Source: Nitrospira sp. | GTDB lineage: Bacteria > Nitrospirota > Nitrospiria > Nitrospirales > UBA8639 | Assembly (NCBI GenBank): GCA_024760505.1 | Contig: CP058931.1 | Span: 1,622,001 to 1,686,000 of the forward strand | Direction of reading: 5' to 3' | DNA length: 64,000 nt | In this document: in pieces, positions 1 to 8,586 of the stretch | Layout: every line of letters begins with the position of its first letter | Position numbering within the stretch: the first letter of the stretch is position 1 | Translations under genes and position numbers: made by a program | Notes under the pieces: generated by a model | Databases searched by the model: none | What the model was told of the DNA's origin: nothing | Seen by the model: only the letters and a program-made list of their open reading frames with translations

Positions 1-1
1 G

Positions 2-76
2 GGTACCTCTGGGGCAGGAGTGAGTGAGGAGTCTACTTATGATCCGGAAGAGTATTATCCAGACCCCATGCCCTAA
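2..76 (+). CDS. C-terminal fragment of an upstream gene (possibly ssb)
   Basis: An open frame enters from the left edge and ends at TAA 74-76, giving 24 residues with an acidic, Tyr- and Pro-rich tail ending in DPMP. The next gene is rpsR, and rpsF-ssb-rpsR is a common order, so the fragment may be the tail of single-stranded DNA-binding protein. However, it lacks the usual DDDIPF-type tip of SSB, so the identity is only a guess from context. Confidence 0.4.
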   Translation, partial: GTSGAGVSEESTYDPEEYYPDPMP

Positions 77-99
77 TTTTTAGCCTAGGAGAGGTTTCT

Positions 100-327
100 G
101 TGGAAAAAGGACGATTGTTTCAGCGGAAGAGAGTGTGCCGCTTTTGCTTCGATAAGACGCCATTGGATTACAAGGATGCAAATTTATTGAGGAATTTTCT
201 CACGGAACGCGGACGAATTATTCCTCGTCGGACTTCGGGAAATTGCTTGCGGCATCAAAGAAAATTAACCCAAGCGATTAAGCGTGCCAGGCATGTGGCT
301 ATCCTTTCATTTGCAGAAGAACACTGA
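100..327 (+). CDS. rpsR: 30S ribosomal protein S18
   Basis: A 75-residue basic protein of the small ribosomal subunit. The core with IIPRRTSGNC followed by LRHQRKLTQAIKRAR is the S18 signature. The N-terminal C-R-F-C pair plus the later Cys and His suggest the zinc-binding form. The start is GTG, preceded by a GGAGAGG Shine-Dalgarno at about 88-94. It follows a likely ssb tail and precedes yceD, so it closes a small ribosomal/replication operon. Confidence 0.95.
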   Translation: MEKGRLFQRKRVCRFCFDKTPLDYKDANLLRNFLTERGRIIPRRTSGNCLRHQRKLTQAIKRARHVAILSFAEEH

Positions 328-377
328 GATCATCAGTATCCTTCGAAATGGGGCAGGTAGAAAGGTGTGGTTGTTAA

Positions 378-998
378 ATGGCTATAACCATCAATCTACT
401 TGATGTTCCCCCCACAGGTCTTCAAATTCATCATGAGGTGAAGCCCTCGGACTTATTGCTCTCCCATGATGAGGGAATCCCTATTGGGAACTTAAGTTGT
501 CATGGAGATCTATTTCTGACTGGGGAGCGGTCAGCACATTTTCAAGGGAAAATATCTGGAAAGATGGCCAGGGAATGTGTGCGTTGCCTGGATCAATTTG
601 AGGAAGATTTATCTCTGTCGTGTGAAGTGGAATTTAAAAAGGCCGTGAAAGCGGTCAATGTGATTGTGCCGCACAGGGATAAAGGAAAAGGGGGAAAGGG
701 GCGTGACAAATCCGTCGATGAGAATGCGACAGAGGAAGATGTATACCCTATTACAGGAAATGACATCGACCTTCTTCCGGCTATCCGAGAGCAGGTTATT
801 CTTGCTACCCCCCTTCAATCTTTATGTAATGAAAACTGCCTCGGGTTGTGCCAAGTATGCGGGAGCAATTTAAATGATGGCATCTGTGGGTGTTGTACCC
901 CAGTGACTAGCTCAGCACCAGTGCCAAATTTCCAGCAAACAATATCAAAAAAAAATCCATCCAAGCGCTCCTCTGTTTCTCTTCGAAGAGGATCGTGA
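378..998 (+). CDS. yceD: YceD/DUF177 family protein
   Basis: A 206-residue protein of the DUF177 family, linked in other bacteria to accumulation of large-subunit rRNA and usually encoded just before rpmF, as here. The family core is visible: a CVRCLDQF motif in the N-terminal half, an acidic NDIDLLPAIREQVILA segment, and a Cys cluster (C-x3-C-x3-C-x2-C) near residues 150-163 that probably binds metal. It has a Lys/Gly-rich insert around residues 100-110 and a Ser/Lys-rich tail of about 35 residues that is longer than usual. The precise role is not established from sequence. Confidence 0.85.
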   Translation: MAITINLLDVPPTGLQIHHEVKPSDLLLSHDEGIPIGNLSCHGDLFLTGERSAHFQGKISGKMARECVRCLDQFEEDLSLSCEVEFKKAVKAVNVIVPHRDKGKGGKGRDKSVDENATEEDVYPITGNDIDLLPAIREQVILATPLQSLCNENCLGLCQVCGSNLNDGICGCCTPVTSSAPVPNFQQTISKKNPSKRSSVSLRRGS

Positions 999-1036
999 AG
1001 GCATCAGTCACCTCTTAACTGAAAAGTTGGACTATT

Positions 1037-1219
1037 ATGGCAAATCCTAAACACAAAATTTCTAAAGCCCGTAGAGATAAAAGGCGATCTCATCTCAAGC
1101 TCACCCCGCCAAATTTGTCTACGTGCCCTCAATGTCATGAGCCCAAGCCATCTCATACGACATGTTTAAATTGTGGAACCTATAAGGGCATCGCTATTAT
1201 TTCGGTTGAAGAGGGATAA
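1037..1219 (+). CDS. rpmF: 50S ribosomal protein L32
   Basis: A 60-residue large-subunit protein. The N-terminus MANPKHKISKARRDKRRSH is the L32 signature. Two Cys-x2-Cys pairs (CPQC and CLNC) form a zinc ribbon, so this is the zinc-dependent type. It sits between yceD and plsX, the classic yceD-rpmF-plsX-fabH order that links ribosome synthesis to membrane lipid synthesis. Confidence 0.97.
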   Translation: MANPKHKISKARRDKRRSHLKLTPPNLSTCPQCHEPKPSHTTCLNCGTYKGIAIISVEEG

Positions 1220-1264
1220 ACGGTATTTTCCTTCTCGAGTCAGTCATCTTTTAACACCAAACCC

Positions 1265-2260
1265 ATGAAAATAGCCGTGGACGCGATGGGGGGGGATCAT
1301 GGATTATCTCCCAATGTCGAAGGAGCCATACAGGCTACAAGGGAATCCTCTCTCTCGATTATCCTGGTCGGAGACGAACCCTCTCTCCAATCTCATCTGG
1401 ACAAACTCGGCGGCACCAAAGCCGGCATTGAGATTTTTCATGCGCCACAGGTTGTGGATATGCATGAATCTCCTGCGTTGATTGCCAGAAAAAAACGAGA
1501 TTCTTCCATTTGGAAAGCCACAGAATTAGTTAAAAATAAGCAAGCCGACGCATTGGTGAGTGCCGGAAATACGGGCGCTACGATGGTGTCAGCATTTTTT
1601 CTTTTGGGATTGATCCAAGGGGTAGAACGACCGGCAATCGCCGCGACACTGCCGACTCGCCAGGGTAAGGCCATCATGCTGGATGTGGGTGCCACTGTTG
1701 ATTGTACGGCCCGACAACTCTTCCAGTTTGGAATAATGGGGCATGAATATGGCAGGCATCTCCTGGGAACTGATCGTCCAAGGGTAGGTCTATTGAGTAT
1801 TGGGGAAGAAGATACAAAGGGAAATGAAGTCACCAAAGAAACCTTTAAATTGTTGAAGGATAGCCCTATTAATTTCATTGGTAATGTTGAAGGGCGAGAT
1901 GTCTATAGTGGGAATGCCGATGTCATTGTGACCGATGGATTTATTGGAAATGTGGCCTTGAAAATTTCTGAAGGGTTGGCGGATGCGATAAAAAAAATGC
2001 TGATGAAAGAAATTGCCCAGTCAGCTCTGGGTCGCCTTTCCTATCTGTTTGTGGCCGGACCCCTTCTGCGGTTACGGCGAAAAACCGATTATGCCGAATT
2101 CGGCGGGGCTCCACTTTTAGGGGTTGAAGGTATCAGTATGATCTGTCATGGTCGTTCCTCCTCGAAGGCGATCAAGAATGCTATTCTTCGAGCCCAGGCT
2201 TTGGCGGAAGGTGGCTTGATTGAGGAAATCCGAGGTGACATTGCCCAAGGATGCAGGTGA
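1265..2260 (+). CDS. plsX: Phosphate acyltransferase PlsX
   Basis: Converts acyl-ACP to acyl-phosphate, the first committed donor for phosphatidic acid synthesis, at the inner face of the membrane. The 331-residue length is normal. It opens with the family motif MKIAVDAMGGDHG, and ALVSAGNTGA, TDGFIGNVALK and EFGGAPLLGVEG are all typical PlsX blocks. It lies 45 bases after rpmF and 21 before fabH, so it is probably in one transcript with the fatty acid synthesis genes. Confidence 0.97.
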   Translation: MKIAVDAMGGDHGLSPNVEGAIQATRESSLSIILVGDEPSLQSHLDKLGGTKAGIEIFHAPQVVDMHESPALIARKKRDSSIWKATELVKNKQADALVSAGNTGATMVSAFFLLGLIQGVERPAIAATLPTRQGKAIMLDVGATVDCTARQLFQFGIMGHEYGRHLLGTDRPRVGLLSIGEEDTKGNEVTKETFKLLKDSPINFIGNVEGRDVYSGNADVIVTDGFIGNVALKISEGLADAIKKMLMKEIAQSALGRLSYLFVAGPLLRLRRKTDYAEFGGAPLLGVEGISMICHGRSSSKAIKNAILRAQALAEGGLIEEIRGDIAQGCR

Positions 2261-2281
2261 GTTCAACGCGGTGTTTCATGT

Positions 2282-3256
2282 ATGAATAGTCGGATTTTAG
2301 GGACAGGGGCCTATGTTCCCAAGCGAGTTTTGACCAATGCGGATTTGGAGCGCATGGTTGAGACCTCGGATACCTGGATTATTGAACGGACAGGGATCAG
2401 GGAGCGCCGAGTGGTTGACCCGGGGCAGGCCTGTTCCGATTTAGCCGTTGAGGCGGCTCAGCGTGCGTTAATCGCTGCTGATGTGGCCCCATCGGAAATC
2501 GACCTGATCCTTTTAGCCACCTGTACAGGTGATTCCCCACTTCCTTCCACTGCCTGTCTCATCCAACATCGGTTAGGAGCAAATCGGGCAGCGGCGTGTG
2601 ATATTTCCGCCGCCTGTTGTGGATTTATCTATGCGTTGGCTATTGCAGATGCCTATGTGAAAAATGGTATGCGGCACGTATTGGTCATTGGTTCCGAAGT
2701 CATGTCGGCGATAACCGATTGGACCGATCGCAATACGTGCGTCTTATTTGGCGACGGGGCTGGGGCGGTGGTGCTAGGACAAGGCACTGAAGGTTCGGGG
2801 ATCCTTTCCACTCATTTGCATGCCAATGGGGGACTCTCTGATATGATTCAGGTGCCCGGAGGCGGGTCGCGGGAACCGGCATCAAAAGAGGTTCTTCAAG
2901 AAAAACGATGTTTTATAAAAATGAAGGGCAATGAAACGTTTAAAATTGCCGTTAAATCAATGGAAGAGGCCACCAAAGAGGCCTTAGAGGCCAATAAATT
3001 AGCAATGGACGATATCGATCTGTTCATTCCTCATCAGGCCAATATGCGAATATTGAATGCCGTGGGCCAGCGATTGGGGTTGGCTCGAGAAAAGTTGATG
3101 ATAAATTTGGATCGATTTGGTAATACCTCTGCAGCATCGATTCCGTTGGCGCTCGATCAAGCGGTCCGGGAGGGAAGAATTCATAAAGGGAGTGTGGTGC
3201 TGTTGGCTGCATTTGGTGCAGGTCTTACCTGGGCTTCAGCGGTCGTTCGTTGGTAA
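2282..3256 (+). CDS. fabH: 3-oxoacyl-ACP synthase III (FabH)
   Basis: Starts fatty acid synthesis by condensing an acyl-CoA primer with malonyl-ACP in the cytoplasm. The 324-residue protein has the complete Cys-His-Asn triad: Cys112 in ISAACCGF, His in IPHQAN, and Asn in RFGNTSAASIPLAL. The N-terminal GTGAYVPKRVLTN and ERTGIRERR blocks are standard for the family. It is the second gene of the fab cluster after plsX, and the enoyl reductase follows after 121 bases. Confidence 0.97.
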   Translation: MNSRILGTGAYVPKRVLTNADLERMVETSDTWIIERTGIRERRVVDPGQACSDLAVEAAQRALIAADVAPSEIDLILLATCTGDSPLPSTACLIQHRLGANRAAACDISAACCGFIYALAIADAYVKNGMRHVLVIGSEVMSAITDWTDRNTCVLFGDGAGAVVLGQGTEGSGILSTHLHANGGLSDMIQVPGGGSREPASKEVLQEKRCFIKMKGNETFKIAVKSMEEATKEALEANKLAMDDIDLFIPHQANMRILNAVGQRLGLAREKLMINLDRFGNTSAASIPLALDQAVREGRIHKGSVVLLAAFGAGLTWASAVVRW

Positions 3257-3377
3257 TGTAACTGCGGGCGGATTTCTCCTTCCTGAATGAGATCATTGCC
3301 ACAAAAGCAGAGGAAGAATCTGAGCCTTCCAACAAGAGCAAACCAGAAGATTTTGGGGGTTTAAAGAGAGGGGAATT

Positions 3378-4193
3378 ATGTCTGGAACGACCTCATGGGG
3401 TGAAAATGATTGGGCGCTGATTCTAGGAGTCTCTAGTGGTTTTGGAGAGGCGGCAGCTATGGAACTGGCCAATTTAGGGTTGAATATCTGTGGTGTGCAT
3501 CTTGATCGAAAATCAACACAAGCGAATGCGGAGCGCATTGCCTCGCAGATTCGTTCACTCGGCCGAGAGGTCCTGTTTTTTAATGTCAATGCGGCCGATC
3601 CCGAAAAGCGCGGCGACATTTTGAAGACACTGAAGCAACGGGCGGAAGAATCCGGGAAGCCAGTCTGTGTCAGGGTGTTGTTACATTCGTTAGCTTTTGG
3701 GACCCTGAAGCCGTATATTGCGGAATCCCATGCAGAAGCCATTAATAAAGCGCAGATGGATATGACGTTGGATGTCATGGCTAATAGTCTGGTGTATTGG
3801 ACTCAGGATTTAGTGGCACAAAAATTTTTGGGAACAGGGAGTCGCATCTTCTCCATGACCAGCGCCGGAGGCGCACGAGTCTGGCGAACCTATGGGGCGG
3901 TTTCCGCTGCAAAGTCGGCCCTGGAATCTCATACGAGGCAATTAGCCCTGGAACTGGCTCCTCTGGGTATCACCGTAAACTCGCTGATGGCAGGTGTCAC
4001 CGATACTCCGGCTTTGCGTAAAATACCCGGTTCTGATGAAATGCTGACCTTAGCCAAACGTAAAAATCCTTCAAACCGGCTGACCACGACCCAAGATGTC
4101 GCCGATGCGTTAGGACTGTTAAGTCATCCGAAAGCCCATTGGATCACTGGAAATGTGATTTGTGTGGATGGTGGAGAGTTTATTGTTGACTAG
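3378..4193 (+). CDS. SDR-family enoyl-ACP reductase (FabI/FabL-like)
   Basis: A 271-residue short-chain dehydrogenase, probably the enoyl-ACP reductase that completes each elongation cycle. The nucleotide-binding loop reads GVSSGFG (residues 17-23). The catalytic pair is Tyr172 and Lys179 with six residues between, the Tyr-x6-Lys spacing of FabI and FabL rather than the Tyr-x3-Lys of FabG. The block LMAGVTDTPALRKIPG near the C-terminal third also matches enoyl reductases. It lies between fabH and fabD, and no other enoyl reductase is seen in the cluster. The exact subfamily and NADH/NADPH preference cannot be read. A non-fab SDR role is less likely. Confidence 0.75.
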   Translation: MSGTTSWGENDWALILGVSSGFGEAAAMELANLGLNICGVHLDRKSTQANAERIASQIRSLGREVLFFNVNAADPEKRGDILKTLKQRAEESGKPVCVRVLLHSLAFGTLKPYIAESHAEAINKAQMDMTLDVMANSLVYWTQDLVAQKFLGTGSRIFSMTSAGGARVWRTYGAVSAAKSALESHTRQLALELAPLGITVNSLMAGVTDTPALRKIPGSDEMLTLAKRKNPSNRLTTTQDVADALGLLSHPKAHWITGNVICVDGGEFIVD

Positions 4194-4267
4194 TTTCAGG
4201 AAGTGAGGGGAGCCATGTGGTGGACTGCCTCTGAATCATGGCATTTTTTAGAGGGTGAGCGAAAAGC

Positions 4268-5203
4268 ATGAACCCAGTCTTTGGTTTTCTTTTTCCTGGG
4301 CAAGGCTCTCAGTCCGTTGGCATGGGCAAGACTCTTTTTGATAGAAGTTCTGCGGTTCAGGCCCTCTATAAGGAAGCCGCGGATATCTTGGGATATGATA
4401 TCGCTGCGTTGTGTTTTGAGGGGCCGTCAGAACGACTCAATCAAACCGAATATACGCAGCCGGCATTGCTGGTGACCAGTCTCGCAGCATTTCAACTGGT
4501 TCGTAATGGGCCCCTTCTCCCCGCTGCGGTTGCCGGTCATAGCTTGGGCGAATATGCGGCATTAGTGGCGGCCGGCGCGCTGAATTTTGGAGAAGCGGTT
4601 AATCTGGTGCAGAAGCGCGCGCGGTATATGGCCGAGGCCGTGACTCCTGGAAGCGGGTTAGTTGCCGCGATTTTAGGCCTTTCGGAAAAGGATGTCCGAA
4701 GTGTCTGTCAAGAAGCAGGATCTATGGGCATTGTGGCTCCAGCCAATTTCAATTCTCCAGGCCAGACGGTCATTGCCGGAGAAAAGGCCGCAGTGGAGCA
4801 TGCCGCAGAATTGGCTAAGACGCGTGGAGCGAAGCGGGTCCTGCTGCTTCCGGTCAGTGTCCCCGTTCATACTCCTTTGATGCAGGTTGCTGCTGACAGG
4901 CTGAAAAAAGATATTGATTCTCTGAAGTGGTCTGCTTTAAAGGTACCGTTGGTTAATAATGTGGAAGCGAAAGCCTTGTTGTCGGCGGAGGAGGTTCGTG
5001 AGTCCCTTGTTCGACAATTACCTTCCCCGGTGCGGTGGCAGGAAACCATCCAGGCCATGGCGCTGATGGGCATCACACATTTCGTGGAAATCGGTCCAGG
5101 GAAAGTTTTGACGGGATTAGTAAAGCGCATTGTTCCTGAGGCTACCACGTGGAATGTGATGGATGAGGAATCCTACGCTCACGTCCTGTCGCACTGCGCC
5201 TAA
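4268..5203 (+). CDS. fabD: Malonyl-CoA:ACP transacylase (FabD)
   Basis: Transfers malonyl from CoA to acyl carrier protein. The 311-residue protein begins with the family motif FLFPGQGSQSVGMG and carries the nucleophile Ser92 in GHSLGEYAAL. A later His lies in VSVPVHTPLM. The C-terminal region has LVNNVEAK and EIGPGKVLTGLVKRI, both typical. It sits between the enoyl reductase and fabG, with gaps of 74 and 38 bases. Confidence 0.97.
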   Translation: MNPVFGFLFPGQGSQSVGMGKTLFDRSSAVQALYKEAADILGYDIAALCFEGPSERLNQTEYTQPALLVTSLAAFQLVRNGPLLPAAVAGHSLGEYAALVAAGALNFGEAVNLVQKRARYMAEAVTPGSGLVAAILGLSEKDVRSVCQEAGSMGIVAPANFNSPGQTVIAGEKAAVEHAAELAKTRGAKRVLLLPVSVPVHTPLMQVAADRLKKDIDSLKWSALKVPLVNNVEAKALLSAEEVRESLVRQLPSPVRWQETIQAMALMGITHFVEIGPGKVLTGLVKRIVPEATTWNVMDEESYAHVLSHCA

Positions 5204-5241
5204 GGACAAACGGGGTCCAATTTTCAAGAAGGATTTGAGCA

Positions 5242-5988
5242 ATGTTGTTGACGGAAAAAATTGCAGTTGTGACGGGTGGTGCCCAAGGAATCGGGCAGGC
5301 GATTGCGACCAACTTGGCCAAGGAAGGTGCAGATGTAGTGGTCGCCGATCTTGATGCCGAACGTTGTCAAGAAACCGTGGATCTTGTCCAGCAAGTGGGT
5401 CGCAAAGCGATGGCGGTTTCGGTCAATGTTGGCGATTGGGAACAGGCCAAGGGAATGATGGACCGCGTCCTCAAAGAATGGGGGCGAGTGGATATCTTGG
5501 TCAATAACGCAGGTATTACGCGAGATGGCTTGCTGATGCGGATGAAAGAGGAGGATTGGCTTGCCGTCCTCCAGGTCAATTTGACCGGCACGTTTTTCTG
5601 TGCAAAGGCCGTTCTTCCTTCCATGAGCAAGCAGCGAAGTGGTCGTATTGTCAATATTGCTTCTATTGTCGGAGCGATCGGGAACATGGGCCAGGCCAAT
5701 TATGCAGCATCCAAGGCGGGGGTGATTGGTCTCACCAAAACAATTGCCCGGGAGTATGCCAGTCGGAATATTACAGTCAATGCCGTGGCCCCGGGATTTA
5801 TTGACACGGCGATGACCCAACATCTTTCGCCAGAAATTAAAGAGGGATTACTGAATCAAATTGCATTAAAGCGGTTAGGGCAACCTTCGGATGTTGCCGA
5901 CGCAGTGTGTTTTCTGAGTTCAGAGAAGGCCGGGTATATTACCGGGCATGTGTTACATGTGAATGGCGGGATGCATATGGCGTCCTAG
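5242..5988 (+). CDS. fabG: 3-oxoacyl-ACP reductase (FabG)
   Basis: Reduces 3-oxoacyl-ACP with NADPH. The 248-residue SDR has the TGGAQGIG nucleotide loop (residues 11-18), NNAG at 88-91, Ser141 and the Tyr154-x3-Lys158 active-site pair. Its C-terminus, with GYITGHVLHVNGGM, is a usual FabG ending. It is followed 56 bases later by acpP. The Tyr/Lys spacing separates it clearly from the SDR encoded between fabH and fabD. Confidence 0.97.
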   Translation: MLLTEKIAVVTGGAQGIGQAIATNLAKEGADVVVADLDAERCQETVDLVQQVGRKAMAVSVNVGDWEQAKGMMDRVLKEWGRVDILVNNAGITRDGLLMRMKEEDWLAVLQVNLTGTFFCAKAVLPSMSKQRSGRIVNIASIVGAIGNMGQANYAASKAGVIGLTKTIAREYASRNITVNAVAPGFIDTAMTQHLSPEIKEGLLNQIALKRLGQPSDVADAVCFLSSEKAGYITGHVLHVNGGMHMAS

Positions 5989-6044
5989 CCCATGCGCAAC
6001 AGGATGTGTCATTCGATAAACTTTGCAAGGAGGAGGAGCCAACA

Positions 6045-6275
6045 ATGGCAGTTGAAGAGCGTGTTAAAAAAATTATTGTGGAACAATTAGGTGTTGAAGA
6101 AGATGACGTGGTCCCTGAGGCCAAGTTTGTGGAAGATCTTGGAGCTGATTCCCTGGATACGGTGGAATTGGTGATGGCCTTAGAGGAAGAGTTTGAAATC
6201 GAAATTCCGGATGAAGATGCGGAAAAAATTCAAACGGTCTCGGCGGCCATCGATTTTATTAAGGAAAAAGTCTGA
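6045..6275 (+). CDS. acpP: Acyl carrier protein
   Basis: A 76-residue acidic carrier of the growing acyl chain. The phosphopantetheine attachment site is Ser36 in GADSLDTVELVM. The start is the ATG at 6045 behind a strong AAGGAGGAGG at about 6028-6037. The same frame stays open upstream into fabG, but an earlier start would add residues foreign to ACP. The high Glu/Asp content and 76-residue length are typical. Confidence 0.98.
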   Translation: MAVEERVKKIIVEQLGVEEDDVVPEAKFVEDLGADSLDTVELVMALEEEFEIEIPDEDAEKIQTVSAAIDFIKEKV

Positions 6276-6395
6276 GAAGGCCATCGAGTACTGTGCGAAG
6301 TTGCGGTTCGTCCAAATTGATCACGGGCGTCGAGAAGGTAAAGCCTCAGGTTCTTTCTCTGGGTTTTCCAGCCATGATATGTATGGAGTTCCTCA

Positions 6396-7649
6396 ATGAC
6401 TGAATGGAGACCACGACGAGTGGTGGTGACAGGATTGGGATTGGTTACGCCGTTGGATATTGGCGTATCCAACACATGGGATAAATTATGTAAAGGCCAA
6501 TCCGGAATCGGACCCATTACCCGATTTGATGCCAGTCAGTATTCGGTGCAGATTGCGGGGGAGGTCAAGAACTTTGATCCCTCGACGTTTATTGAGAAAA
6601 AAGAAATCAAAAAGATGGATACCTTTATCCATTTTGCCATTGCCGCCAGTCAAGAGGCGGTGGATGATGCCAAGCTTGTCGTGAACCCGGATGAGGCGGA
6701 CCGTGTGGGGGTCTATATTGGAGCAGGCATTGGAGGTCTTCCGGCCATTGAACATTATCATAAGGTGTTGCTGGAACGTGGCCCAGACCGGGTTTCCCCA
6801 TTTTTTATCCCGATGGTCATTATTAATTTGGCCTCGGGGCAGGTGGCGATCCGTTTTGGTGCTAAGGGTCCGAATGCCTGTACGGTCACGGCCTGTGCCA
6901 CAGGGAATCATTGTATTGGGGACGGGTTTCGACTGATTCAGCGGGGAGAGGCCGATGTGATGTTGGTTGGAGGAGCGGAATCGACCATTTGCCCTACAGC
7001 GGTTGCTGGATTTGCCGCGGCGAAGGCGTTGTCCAGGAGAAATGATGAACCGGAACGGGCCAGTCGGCCTTTTGATAAAGACCGCGACGGGTTTGTCATT
7101 GGCGAAGGTGCCGGTGTGTTAATCCTAGAGGAATTGGAACACGCCAAATCTCGAGGCGCGCACATTTATGCCGAGGTGATCGGCTATGCCATGAATAGTG
7201 ATGCCTTTCATATTACCGCTCCACCAGATGATGGGGCGGGTGCGGTGACCTGTATGGAGCGTGCGATTCAGGATGCGGGGATCGCCAAAGAATCTGTGGG
7301 ATATATTAATGCTCATGCCACATCCACCTTTGCCGATCGGATTGAAACGCAAGTCATCAAACAAGTTTTTGGGGACCGGGCCTATTCCATTCCTGTGGGT
7401 TCTACCAAGTCCATGACCGGCCATCTATTAGGGGCTGCCGGGGGAATTGAAGCGGTCTTTTCTATTATGGCCATGCACCATGGCATCATTCCTCCGACGA
7501 TCAATTTGGAGACACCAGATCCCGAATGCGACTTGGATTATATTCCGACTCATGCCAGACCCTGTGACATCGATGTCGCCATATCCAATGCATTTGGATT
7601 TGGTGGGGTCAATGCCTGTCTGGTATTCAGGCGTTGGGAAGGCGAATAG
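6396..7649 (+). CDS. fabF: 3-oxoacyl-ACP synthase II (FabF)
   Basis: Elongates acyl-ACP with malonyl-ACP. The 417-residue protein begins RRVVVTGLGLVTPL, with the nucleophile Cys167 in TVTACATGNH. The two active-site His residues are in NAHATST and KSMTGHLLGAAGG. The first His motif has Ala where most FabF have Gly (NAHGTST), a mild variation. It follows acpP by 120 bases, the usual acpP-fabF order, and ends the fatty acid part of the cluster. Confidence 0.96.
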   Translation: MTEWRPRRVVVTGLGLVTPLDIGVSNTWDKLCKGQSGIGPITRFDASQYSVQIAGEVKNFDPSTFIEKKEIKKMDTFIHFAIAASQEAVDDAKLVVNPDEADRVGVYIGAGIGGLPAIEHYHKVLLERGPDRVSPFFIPMVIINLASGQVAIRFGAKGPNACTVTACATGNHCIGDGFRLIQRGEADVMLVGGAESTICPTAVAGFAAAKALSRRNDEPERASRPFDKDRDGFVIGEGAGVLILEELEHAKSRGAHIYAEVIGYAMNSDAFHITAPPDDGAGAVTCMERAIQDAGIAKESVGYINAHATSTFADRIETQVIKQVFGDRAYSIPVGSTKSMTGHLLGAAGGIEAVFSIMAMHHGIIPPTINLETPDPECDLDYIPTHARPCDIDVAISNAFGFGGVNACLVFRRWEGE

Positions 7650-7740
7650 GCAGCATGGTCCCTTCCTGATTAGATGGTTTCAAAAGGTGTGCCTCTCAGG
7701 ACTTCAGAAGCAGTTGCCCCGACCTTGCCTCGAAACGATA

Positions 7741-7749
7741 TGATATACT
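7741..7749 (+). promoter_or_regulatory. Candidate extended -10 promoter before rnc
   Basis: TG-A-TATACT at 7741-7749 matches an extended -10 element about 70 bases before the rnc start, in the 171-base gap after fabF. There is no good -35 at 17 bases, which extended -10 promoters can lack. It would let rnc and the cyclophilin gene be read separately from the fab genes. Confidence 0.35.
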
Positions 7750-7820
7750 ACAACGTTTTGCTCAAGAGATAAGAGAATACCGATCATGCGTGGCAACACT
7801 CCCAATTCTTTGTAGGTCTC

Positions 7821-8570
7821 GTGGCTGCTCTTGCATTTGAAGACATTCAGGAATCGTTGGAGTATGAATTTAAGCAGCAAGCCCTGCTATGTGAGGCGCT
7901 CACCCACCGCTCATTTTCTCAAACTCAACCCCAGGCGGTGAGTCCCCACAATGAACGGTTAGAATTTTTAGGGGATGCGGTGTTGGGATTGGTTGTGAGC
8001 GAAAGTCTTGCGGCGATGTTTCCGCATTCTACAGAGGGCGAACTCTCCAAGATTAAAGCGGGGTTAATTAGCCGATCCACTCTTTCGAAAGCAGCGAGTC
8101 GTCTCCAGTTGGGGCAGTGGTTACGATTGGGTCGGGGGGAGGAAGCCACCAAGGGCCGAGAAAAAATATCGCTGTTAGCCAATGCCCTTGAAGCGATCAT
8201 TGGGGCGGTGTATCTTGATGGGGGGTTGGATGCCGCGAGAGCCTTTATTCAAAAAGTTTTGACCGCGGAATTTTCTTCATTACACGACAGTCCTGTGTCC
8301 TCAGTGGGGTGGGATGGGAAAAGCCGTCTGCAAGAATGGACGCATAAACAATTTGGAGCAAGTCCTCAGTATCGACTTGTTCGGGAATCCGGCCCGGATC
8401 ATCAAAAAGTTTTTGCTGTCACGGTGGAAATCCAAGGAAAAATCATGGGTCAGGGAGAGGGTCGGACGAAAAAAGAGGCCGAACAAGCTGCGGCAGCGCA
8501 AGCGATGGCACAGGCTGGGCTTGAGGTTTTAGACGAGCCAAATCATTCAATCAAGAAATCAACAGATTAG
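7821..8570 (+). CDS. rnc: Ribonuclease III
   Basis: Cleaves double-stranded RNA, including rRNA precursors. The 249-residue protein has the catalytic signature NERLEFLGDAVL and the second acidic block NALEAIIGAVYLDGG. The C-terminal dsRNA-binding domain starts near residue 170 (SRLQEWTHKQFG) and includes GQGEGRTKKEAEQAAA. The start is GTG, with only a weak upstream Shine-Dalgarno. The order acpP-fabF-rnc is common in bacteria. Confidence 0.96.
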   Translation: MAALAFEDIQESLEYEFKQQALLCEALTHRSFSQTQPQAVSPHNERLEFLGDAVLGLVVSESLAAMFPHSTEGELSKIKAGLISRSTLSKAASRLQLGQWLRLGRGEEATKGREKISLLANALEAIIGAVYLDGGLDAARAFIQKVLTAEFSSLHDSPVSSVGWDGKSRLQEWTHKQFGASPQYRLVRESGPDHQKVFAVTVEIQGKIMGQGEGRTKKEAEQAAAAQAMAQAGLEVLDEPNHSIKKSTD

Positions 8571-8586
8571 CCATGGAGGAGGAATT

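Noticed and set aside
1438..1878. 146-codon minus-strand frame inside plsX, and a 161-codon one at 3293-3778.
   Set aside because: Both are antisense to well-supported genes, with no family features of their own.
5224..5823. 199-codon minus-strand frame across fabG.
   Set aside because: It lies opposite a clear FabG with full active-site motifs, and has no Shine-Dalgarno or recognisable protein sequence.
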